DNA from: a virus
Virus record (IMG/VR): IMGVR_UViG_3300042868_005761
Coordinates: 112,232-176,231 of that record
Direction: 5' to 3' (one strand)
DNA: 64,000 nucleotides
Below the pieces are notes generated by a model that was given only the letters and a program-made list of their open reading frames with translations, was not told the DNA's origin and did not search any database. A program made the translations under genes and the position numbers. Of this stretch, positions 9,817 to 19,500 are shown piece after piece (within the stretch, counting starts at the first letter, position 1; each line of letters starts with the position of its first letter).

Positions 9817-12213
9817 TTACTGCTTGCCACTTCCCTCTGACGGGATAATTCCACCAATCTTATCTCCTTCGGCTGCTGTTGGGGCTGCTGTTGGGGCTGA
9901 AAGTCTTTCTGTATCTTTCATAAGGCGAGTCTCACCAGACTCATTTGTGATGATCCAATGCTCTTTTCTTAGTTCATCTTCTAATGTTTCTATTCTTCTA
10001 GCAAGTTTCTGCGCAGCATTAATTACATCTTCAGTTACATTAATTCCAGTTTTTTGACCTGCTGCTTCTCCATATAAACCATAACCTATGTTGGCTGCAC
10101 ATAGGCTATAAAAATTAAAAAAATGATCAAAAATATCACCCATTAAATCGCTTGTTACGCGCTCGCGCCGTGCTATTTGACTTTTACCACCGTAAGGAGC
10201 CCCAGGTAAATTTTTATTAAAAATTTCTATCGCAGTAATGTCTGGGGATTCTTGTTCTAGTCCTGTGAGAGCCCTATAGTAATTATCTTTCCTGGAATAG
10301 TAGTCTTTAATTCTTTCGCCGCAGTCTGAAAATAATAGCAATTGCTCTTTACCCGCAGGCTGAAACGCACTTAACTTCAAAGAATTAGAAGCTCCAGATA
10401 GAGTAGGTGCAAGATATTTATTATAATTATTTACATAATATTCAAGAATATCATTTTCCATATCTCCTATCACTACATCCCAAGTACTCCCAAAAAACCA
10501 AACCCTATACGCAGGAGTAGTCTCAGTTTTGGGCACCATAGTTGAAGTCATTATATGACCTGCTATATAACTGGGATGACTTTTATGTAAATTATTGTTG
10601 ATATCACTTTCTCTATAAAATCTCTTACTGGTGCTAGGATCCACCACAGTTGCAAACTTGTGATTTTTAACAAAATTATAGCTCATTTGCCAACTGCTTT
10701 CTATTTCAGCATCAATCTTCCAGCGACTCTGAGGGTTCTCTCCGGTAACTGTAAGACCTAAGCTTGGACTTGTCCATTGAACTTTATTTCTAATATTTGC
10801 TGCTTTTAGAATACCGTCAGTTTGAATCCACCATTTTGATCCATTAGCACCAAGAAAATGGGAAATATACATCATCCAATAAGGAAAAACTCCATCAAAA
10901 GTACCAACAAGTTTTAGGTTTCTTTCGTTGACAGTTTCTATCCCTTTTTTATTTCTACTACCTGCACTACCTGCACTACCTGTTGTACTAAGCTCTGGAA
11001 GTATGTCTTGTTTTATTAGCTTTTTGGTTTCCGGATCTTCAGTTTGAAAGTAGCTGTTATTTATTACAGCCTGAACTTGCCCTTCAAGCAATCCTCCAAA
11101 GGTATCTATAAATGCAAGTTCATCTGGCGCAAATCGGGAATCTAAGTATCTCATAGAAGTAAAATCACTATCCATTCTTGTATCTAGATAAACAAAAGGA
11201 TAAGGATTTCTAGCATCTCTAAATTTCATTTGGTCAGGATTCTCCGGGTCAACTTCAAGAAAAGCTGACTCAACATAGTTCTTTGTTCCTCTGTTAGCCG
11301 CTTGGAATTGAGTCACAAGGAATTGATTTCTTCCCCATTCCGCCTTTTCTCGATCATATTTAGCTATATATTCAGGATTATTGATCATTAATCTTCTATA
11401 TTCATGTGCCGCAACTACATAGCGATCTCTCATAGCTGTATGGCTTTGATACTGTAAGTATCCGGTTGCTGCCGAATCATTTATGGCATAAACAGTATTA
11501 CCAGATTCTCTCTCAGCGACAGCTAATCTAAATAAAGTAGCATTAAACTTAAGAAGATAAGAATTTTCTGCTGAAAGATTATCTAATTGAAATACGTTTA
11601 AGTATCTCAAGTCAAAAGGTTTCATTCCACCACCAGGAGTACCTGGGTTAAAAGTAAGTATACTACTTGCATCAAGTTTGACACCAGGAAGAGCTTCATT
11701 GCGAGGAGGCGCTCCACTACCACTACCACTTCCAGAACCACTGCCGTCACCACTGCCGCTAGGGGCTCCCTGTCCAAAAATTCCCCCTGTCTCCGGATCA
11801 GTCCAAGCATCGGCAACTTGCCCGACATACTCAAACAGGCTCGGTAGGGATTCGTCTGAATCGTCTTCTTGATTATCACCAATGTAATCACTGGCTAATG
11901 CAGTAAGTCCGACTCCTCCTACAGCAAGAGGAACCCACAAGGGCGCGGTGGTCGCAAGCGCTCCGACACCTCCGACTGTTAAAAATGTTCCTGCTATCGT
12001 AGTTACGTCTCCCTGTCGCCATCGTTCACCGTATGCATTGCCGAACCGTGCAATCGCGTCAAAAGCGCCTTGCTGTACTGGAACGTCTTGCTGTACTGGA
12101 GCAGCAATAGTACTTCCAGGAACTACTGCAGGGGTAGGAGTAGGAGGGGCACCTGAACCTTCAGCAACACCAGAACCTTCTTCTCCTGTATATCCTCTTT
12201 GTTCTGCTGGCAT
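9817..12213 (-). CDS. Baseplate-region protein with possible transglycosylase-like segment, 798 aa
   Basis: I do not recognise the whole protein. Residues 1-50 are Pro/Gly/Gln-rich, residues ~70-108 are hydrophobic (possible membrane segment), and residues ~152-168 are a Gly-Ser repeat linker. Residues 229-260 contain A-E-R-E236-S-G-N followed by A-T-G-Y-L-Q, which resembles the E-S-G ... G-Y-x-Q core of SLT/goose-type lysozymes; if so, Glu236 or Glu234 would be catalytic. The rest has many aromatic residues typical of structural proteins, and the last 60 residues include a short coiled coil and an Ala/Thr/Pro tail. Position between the M15 peptidase and a baseplate adaptor suggests a tail-tip or cell-wall-degrading component. 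The enzymatic call is tentative. Confidence 0.6.
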   Translation of the reverse strand: MPAEQRGYTGEEGSGVAEGSGAPPTPTPAVVPGSTIAAPVQQDVPVQQGAFDAIARFGNAYGERWRQGDVTTIAGTFLTVGGVGALATTAPLWVPLAVGGVGLTALASDYIGDNQEDDSDESLPSLFEYVGQVADAWTDPETGGIFGQGAPSGSGDGSGSGSGSGSGAPPRNEALPGVKLDASSILTFNPGTPGGGMKPFDLRYLNVFQLDNLSAENSYLLKFNATLFRLAVAERESGNTVYAINDSAATGYLQYQSHTAMRDRYVVAAHEYRRLMINNPEYIAKYDREKAEWGRNQFLVTQFQAANRGTKNYVESAFLEVDPENPDQMKFRDARNPYPFVYLDTRMDSDFTSMRYLDSRFAPDELAFIDTFGGLLEGQVQAVINNSYFQTEDPETKKLIKQDILPELSTTGSAGSAGSRNKKGIETVNERNLKLVGTFDGVFPYWMMYISHFLGANGSKWWIQTDGILKAANIRNKVQWTSPSLGLTVTGENPQSRWKIDAEIESSWQMSYNFVKNHKFATVVDPSTSKRFYRESDINNNLHKSHPSYIAGHIMTSTMVPKTETTPAYRVWFFGSTWDVVIGDMENDILEYYVNNYNKYLAPTLSGASNSLKLSAFQPAGKEQLLLFSDCGERIKDYYSRKDNYYRALTGLEQESPDITAIEIFNKNLPGAPYGGKSQIARRERVTSDLMGDIFDHFFNFYSLCAANIGYGLYGEAAGQKTGINVTEDVINAAQKLARRIETLEDELRKEHWIITNESGETRLMKDTERLSAPTAAPTAAEGDKIGGIIPSEGSGKQ

Positions 12214-12234
12214 TTTAATTCCTTATTTCTAAAA

Positions 12235-13584
12235 TTAAGGCATGTTTCCGTTTCCGTTAGGTCCGGTATTACTACCACTTGTGCTCATTGCGTGTTCTAA
12301 TTCTCTGAAGGCCGCTAATTGCTGCTTGTCATATCCATCTGCAGTAACCTGTCCGTCTTCTTGGAATCTAATCTTAAATAGTCTTGCACGATCAAGTGCT
12401 AGTTTTCTTTTAAAATAAGTTCTTATTATATCCGCGACTTCTGGATCAATTGAGATGGACTTAAATTCTTTCCACTTTAATATTATAGAATCTCCTAGAT
12501 TATGATTCTCAGACCCATAAGGGCTAATTTGAGTAAAGTCATATCTATTTAATTCATTCTCTTTATTATTATTAACAATTTTTTGTGCCCATCTTGCATG
12601 TAGCCAATCAATGTATTGTTTGTAAAGGCTACTCTCATATGCAAACTGTGTAACGTCACTCTTTAACATATAGTTCTGATCAAGACTATTAATAGAATCA
12701 ATTGTTTGATATGCAGGATTAACAACTGACAAATCACTTTCAGTTGTAGTTACTTGACTTGCACTATCGGCGCTAAGTTTAGGATTAACTGTCCACTCTT
12801 TTGATCCAAAATAATATGTAGTCTTCTCTGGGTCCAGATCTGATTCTTGCAATCTAGAAGGATACTTATTCCAGTTTGGTAACTTACTCTGTATTCCAGC
12901 GTAGTTCATATTAACATCATAGAAAGATGATCCACTCTTAGCATCCCAATTCTTTTTAAATAACCACTTATCGCTATATGGAGTATAGCCCATTGGACTT
13001 ACTGTAAGAGTAGCAACAATAGTACCCGGCTCGCCTGGGCTTGTTGAGATTGCTAAGTTATGCATGCAAAATACCATATTATGTGTATGGGGTATTTTTA
13101 GTTTTGCTCGCAAAAAAGCATTCTCAATTACTGAGAATGGAATATGTTTGAACTGGATTATTAAGTCTAGAATGCCACCGCGCTTCTGAGTATTATTAAT
13201 ATTAAAATCTTCGTTGAGTGCTCCACTCTCAGAAGTTCTATCATCAATATTAATAATTGAATTCTTACTTGGGATATTTAAGTTGATAGAGAAAATTTCA
13301 CTTGCAATACCTACTGGTACTTTTGAAGCAGAATTGCTTCTTAAGCTCTGAAATTCCGCATATGAATTTTCTTCTTGAGAACTTATTCTTTCTGGAGGCA
13401 CTTCAAAATATAAATCGTTGACCCAGAATCCATGATTAAACTTATCACCATAAGTTGAATATCCACCTGCTGAATTAGCTGCAGCTGATATATCTCCGTC
13501 AACTGTGCTGTCTAAATAGTTTTTTGCATTGTAAGCATCTGGAAGAACTGTTCCAATGCTTGGTAAATATCTTTTTGAAGCCAT
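12235..13584 (-). CDS. Putative baseplate/distal tail adaptor protein, 449 aa
   Basis: The N-terminal third has the pattern F-W-V-N-D-L-Y-F-E-V-P-P-E-R-I followed by an Ala/Ser-Lys-V-P-x-G stretch, which I associate with baseplate hub or tube-adaptor proteins of large myophages. The segment around residues 135-215 (hydrophobic strand, F-K-H-I-P-F, then L-T-V-S-P-M-G-Y) fits a beta-sandwich tube-adaptor fold. The C-terminal part is helical and charged, ending in a Gly/Asn tail. Its ATG overlaps the stop of the giant upstream gene by one base (TAATG), so translation is probably coupled. The position next to the hub gene supports a role joining tube and baseplate. No enzymatic motif is visible. 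Confidence 0.6.
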   Translation of the reverse strand: MASKRYLPSIGTVLPDAYNAKNYLDSTVDGDISAAANSAGGYSTYGDKFNHGFWVNDLYFEVPPERISSQEENSYAEFQSLRSNSASKVPVGIASEIFSINLNIPSKNSIINIDDRTSESGALNEDFNINNTQKRGGILDLIIQFKHIPFSVIENAFLRAKLKIPHTHNMVFCMHNLAISTSPGEPGTIVATLTVSPMGYTPYSDKWLFKKNWDAKSGSSFYDVNMNYAGIQSKLPNWNKYPSRLQESDLDPEKTTYYFGSKEWTVNPKLSADSASQVTTTESDLSVVNPAYQTIDSINSLDQNYMLKSDVTQFAYESSLYKQYIDWLHARWAQKIVNNNKENELNRYDFTQISPYGSENHNLGDSIILKWKEFKSISIDPEVADIIRTYFKRKLALDRARLFKIRFQEDGQVTADGYDKQQLAAFRELEHAMSTSGSNTGPNGNGNMP

Positions 13585-16500
13585 TATAGTTGTCTCTCCA
13601 AGTCTGTAGGTATATTGTAATTATGATTGATACTTACCCCAACTTGAGCTCCAGGAATTATTCCTTGAATTGATCTGGCATATTCAACTGGATTTGTCTT
13701 ATCAACAATCATTCCTCTATTTGATATCCTGACACTAGCATTGTTTAAGTAAGACTTAGCAGCAATGCTATTAGGTGCAGTCATTGTTCCTGACATCTCA
13801 GGGGAGCCTGCACTTCTTGCCATTTCTTCATCATTGGCTTGGCTATAGTTAGAATAGTTGTCACTAAGTAGATTGCCACTATTAATAAGTTGCATATCTG
13901 CATTAGTTGGGGTCATCATCATTCTACCAGGTGGAGGGGGAGGAAGATCAGTAAGTGGCTCATCATCGTATCCAGAGTTGAATAAAGCATATGCGCCAGT
14001 CATAACAGCAGCACCAACCATACCAGCTCTTGCAAACTTATTAGCAAATAGAGATTTAGATGCTTCCTTTGCATCTTTCAATTCTGCTCTTGCTAGCTGT
14101 GCAGCTGAAGTGTTTTTTGTTCTAGCGGCAGCTTTTGCTTTTTCTGATTGGTTTAATTGAGATAGACTATCTCCAAGCGCAGTGCCTCCTCTGCCAGTTA
14201 ATCCTTCCTTAAATTCAGCTACTCTTTTCTTAAATTCCTCTTGTCTTCCTTTGGGTAAGGCTGACACGGCAAAGTCTAATAGCATATCACTTCTACCAGA
14301 ATCTAATTGATGTAATGCAAAATCAGAATCTGCACTTCCTGAAAGATAAGAATTTAGTGCGTCTTCTGCTGTCATCTTCTCAGCTTTTTGTCCGCCACCT
14401 ACAAGAGATGCTCTTGCAAGAGAGAATGAGCCAAGGGCTTGATCACTATTTGTATCAATCTTGTCTGCGTCTCTAAAACCTAAGTCTTTTAGTAGAGACT
14501 TATACTGCGCAAAACCTTGCTCTACGTTTTCATTTGCAATAGCGCTATGGAAACGCTGATACAACATAGCACGTGGAGACGTAGCCATATGTTTGAAACC
14601 AACAGCTTTCTGCTCCATTGCTTGTAAGAAGTTTGTCATTTCTTCTGAAGAACTACTATCAATTCCACCAGTGCCTTTCATTACATAATTCATTCTATGC
14701 ATGGCTCTAGCAGTATTTGAAATTAAACCAACATCTTCTTGACCGGCTTGTCTTAGGAAAGCTTCTTGTTTTCTAGTAGACTTAACTCCGCCGCCTTTAA
14801 GTAAGTCTTTAAAAGACTTCTCTAGGGTAGCTTCATTGCTTTGGCTTCTTAAATCGTATTTCTTTTGACGTTCAAATTGTTGCTTTAGACTAGGTTGACT
14901 AATAAGATCACTTTGCTGTTGCCAGTAATCAGCTATATTCTTACCAGATCTATTTCTATCACCAGCACCAACCATCATTACAGCAGCGGTATCACCGTCA
15001 AAGTCTGATGAAGTCTTTCCTGTGATAAATCCACCAAGTCTTTTCCAGATCTTTGCTCCTTCAAAGTCTACTTGTTCTCCAAGAATATTAGCTGTATAAC
15101 CTCCAGTTACGTCTCTACGCTTATCGTAATAGCCCGCCATTGTAGACACAGACTCAGGACCTATCTGAGGATTTTGCCAGCCCATAACAGCGTAGTATTT
15201 GCCTTCTTCAAGAACACCTTTCTTCATTTTCTTTAGATAGTTCTTTTCACTTTTAGAGGCAGTTCTCATTGCTTCATTAAAGTGTTCTTCGATAACTCTT
15301 TTGCTCATACCAACGCCATAGCCTTGAGTTTCTTTTGCAATCTTGTCATCTAGGTTTGCAATAACCATTCCATACTCTGCTCCACGTAGTCTTCCTTCAA
15401 AGGGTGCATTAAAAGCTTCCATTCCTTTTCTTGCTCCAACTTGCATAAGTTGGCTACGTAAAGTAGAAAATACTTTTTTATCTACGTCATTTATATTTGT
15501 TTCAACACTTCTAAGTATCTCAGTAATCATTTCTTCAAGATCAGTATCTTCAACATTACGACCAGCTCTCGAATCTTTTAAAGACAATTTCTTTAAATCA
15601 TCTGCACCAGGTATATAAATCTGACCAGTTTCATGCTTTAAGAAACCACCTTTTGCTTTGATTGTTGATAGCATTTTGCGACGATCTGCCTCGCTTGTCT
15701 TTGTATCAGAGAAATCTAATACTTTATCTTTCTTTGTCAATTCACGAATTGAATTCTTTGAAAAACTACCTAGCTGTTCAACGTAACCAGGATCATGAGT
15801 CATAACTCTTTGCTGAACTGTCTCCCATACTTTCTTCATATGTCCATGTCTCTCGTTCTGAGAATCCATTAACTGATAGAAGATGTGATCAACAAAGCGT
15901 CGTTCCATTCTTGCATTATTGCCTTGAATTATAGAAGATGAATCTGCTACTCCATGCAACGAAAGATTAAACACTTGCTTTGAGTTCTTGATACCAGCAC
16001 CTAGGCTATCAACAAAGTCCTTGTCTAAGCCAAGATCTAAGAGTGCTTGAGGATCAGTCTCAATTAGATTCTCAAGACGGAACCCAGCTTCGTCAGTCCC
16101 ACCTTGCTCAAATCCGAACACGTTCCCTAGTAACTGTTCTCTTTGGGCAATTAATGTTGGATCTTCTTTGAACGCATCTTGCGCTCTTTTTAAATAGCTA
16201 ATTAATGCATTAGTGTCTTCAACTGAATAGTTTTCTTGCCCCAGTCCCTTTTTCATACCCGCATGAAAAGCTTGATAGGCTGGATTAGCAGGAGAACTAA
16301 TATCCCCAGCATAATTTCTAATATCCTTTAACCCTAAAGTAGGATTATTATCAGCATCAAATCTATTCAGTAGGAATCCTATTGCACTCTCTTGTTGAGT
16401 TCTAATTTGACGGATATTTGTTCCCTTTATAAAGTTACGACCTTCTCCTATAAAGGTTGTAAAAGGAAGAGTTCTTTCTGCTGCTACAGAGCCCATAAAG

Positions 16501-19500
16501 GCAGGATCAACTGCTCCAAAAGCTCCAGCAATTGCAGGTGCATTCCTGGCAGTAAGTATTTCATTAATCTTGCCTGTTCGCACAGAATCTCGCATTCCAT
16601 CCCAGCCGCTTCTTGCTGCATCTACATCCCAAGCATTCTGGTCTGAGAAATCTGCAATTTCACCTTTAATTGTCTTAAGAGAATCAAGAAGACTTTTTCT
16701 CTGAGCTTTTAAATCAGCTACAGGATCTATTTTGCCATACTTTGCTTCTGCAGCTTCTGTGCCTACTTGATTTGCAAGACTAGAATAAGCAAGTTTTCTA
16801 CCCTCTCTTAGCATTTTATTTACTTGCTCAAGTCGAGTTAGGTTGGCTGTTTTTTCTGCTGATAATCTTGCATCTCCTGGAGTCTGCCCCATAAGAGATT
16901 TATTGGCAACTCTCTCTCTTTTAGGGATACCTCTTCCTCCTAAGAAAGCGCCAAATTTACCATCGGCAATTGATTCTTTATTAAGGTATTCCTGAACAGT
17001 ACCAGCACTCGCTGGTTCCTCAACGGCGTCACCTGCAAAAAATGTCTCTACCCCTATTCTCTGTGAAGCATCAATGCCAAGTAATTCTTCTAGCATATTA
17101 CTTCTAGCACCTTTAACAGTACGTGAATCAACACCTAATGCGTATTTGTCTAGAGTTTTAGATAGCCCAGCTTTTGAAGACTTTCCACTTCCAGAGTATT
17201 GAGCTTCAAGACTTCTTGCTAGACTTGGCTTTTTGCCTTGCATCCAGGAAGGCATAGTCTTTCTGCCAGCCTTTGACTTCATTAAGCCTGTGCGAAAAAT
17301 ATTCTCAGCTTCGTCTAGGCTTCCCATACCTCTTCTTTCAAACTCTTGACTTAATCCTTTAACCTTATCTTGCTGACGAGCAAATCTATCAGCAATACTA
17401 TTTCTATAAACTATTGTTCCATTAGGTTTTTGATCTGGATGGCCAGCAAAGTACCTTTCCATATTTCTAAAGACTGTCTGCTCTTCTTTACTTAAAGCTG
17501 TAGCTCCAGCAGTATTAGCTGCCAAGTATCTAATAGTTCCTTCATTCTTTTGCCAAAACTTAGACTCTTCTTCTAGGTTAAAAAGAGCCTGGACTTCTCC
17601 AATTGCTTTTTCTTGGAATCTAACATTGCTTAGTTCCGCGGCAGAGAGTCTAGGTTTATTTCTTAAAAGACTTTCTCTCTCATCCATAAGGTCAAAAAGA
17701 TTGGCTTTACCGCCTGTGCTTTTTCCTTTTCCTGGCCTATTTGGGAATGCTATATCTAGCATTGGACTTTCGTCTACTTCCCATTGACTTCGCCAATCTT
17801 TTAGAATTTTATCCGTCTCTTCGGTGCGAGGACCCATCGTCTCTCGAAGCTGTTTATATCCTTCATAGGAAGTCTCAAGCGATTTATTCTTTCCTAAAGA
17901 GGCATAGGCTTGCTTGGTTTGTTGTTTGCCAAATTTTGCTTTATCTTTTGTATCTTGAGCAGCTTTGCTTATAGTGCTCTTCTGTAAATTTGCAAGAGCA
18001 TCTTGTAAAGCTTGTATCTCAGGAGCTCGTCTTGTCTGTTCTGCTTCTATTACAGACCTAGCATCTGCCTTTGACTTAGCAAAGAATTCATCTTTTTGTG
18101 AGTCTACAAAATCTAAAACTGATTGATATTCGCCTTTACTTAATTCCTGATCAAACAAAGAGCTTTCAGTACTAGTAGTAGCGCCAAAAGTTTTAGTACC
18201 TTCACCAAAGCCACTTACTCTACCAATGCTAAATGTATAGTCATCCATGCCAGGAATAACATCTAAGACAGCAAGTCTTCCTTGCCCTGGTACATTGACA
18301 GTTACATCAGTTAAGTCATCGCCTTCTACTTTCTTACCTAACCAATCTCCTTCATTTAGAAAGATAGGATTAGTTTCTAGTTCTTTTCTAATAGCAGCTT
18401 GTCTTGCTGCGGCATCACCAGTACCAGCCGCATCTGCAGCATCAATGATTCCTTTGAACTTAGAATTAAAAGAGAAAGCTTCTCTTGAAGCTGGGTCACC
18501 TTTTGTGCTTTTGTCGACGGTAAAGTGTCGACCAGGATGAATGACTCTTTCGCCTTCACTAGCCCCTACTCTAATTCTTGTGCCTTCTGGTACAGCCTGT
18601 GGATTCTCTCTCATGCTTTTTTTAGTTGTTAGCCAGCTGCCATGGACAAACCCAATCATTCCTGACTTCTCCATATCAGCAAAAGCACCTGATCCTCTAA
18701 ATGCATAAAGATCGCCTAGTGTTGCACGCAAATGACCAAGAGCTCTTTGCGAGCCTCTATTCTCTACAGTATAAGCATTAATAATATGTCGACCAGGCCT
18801 TCTTCCTATATCATTTGTAGAGTAGAATTCACCTGTGCTAGGATCAACTTCTCCAAGTGCAGCTCTGACATAGTCAGGTGTGCTAGTACTCATTACCTGC
18901 CCAGCAGCGTCTCTTTGAACTCCTCTGAAATTGTAAATATCTTTTCTTATTTGATTTGGACTTGTAAGTGGTTCGATTTCGTAACCATGGCTAATAGCTT
19001 GTTTTGAAATCTCATCAAAGTCACTTAGTCTACTAGCATCTGTACCTTCGACGTCAGCATCTGGATCCATAGGATTCATACTGCGAACAACTTTCATTTG
19101 AGCCGCTTTAAGTGATAAAGCTCTACTGGGAGTTCTTGCAGGATCTACGTATTGGAGAATCTTATATTGGTCATCAACTTCAACATCCTTGCCACCAAAT
19201 AATGTTGATCCAAGTCTTTGTCCTCGTTTAATACTTCTATCAATAAGACTCATGATCTGCCCATCAGAGCGAACACTTCTACCAGCCTTGTCTTTGCTTT
19301 CTTTGCCAAACAAGTATTCAAGTCCACTCATTATTTCGCTGCTTTGATCCTTGTTGATTTGCATAACTTTGCCAGTTGGACTGTACATGACAGACCCAGC
19401 TGCATCTCTATGGTAGACTTGGCCTCCTGTGCTTTCATCAACATAGTGAGCTAAATCCTGTACTGGAACAAGAATGCTTTCTGCGTTATCAGCATCACCT

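Noticed and set aside
14991-15005. D-F-D-G-D as evidence of a bacterial-type multisubunit beta-prime RNA polymerase
   Set aside because: The surrounding blocks do not match beta-prime (no N-A-D-F-D-G-D-Q-M), and no beta-subunit gene is present; the QDE-1/RDR-like single-chain type fits better.
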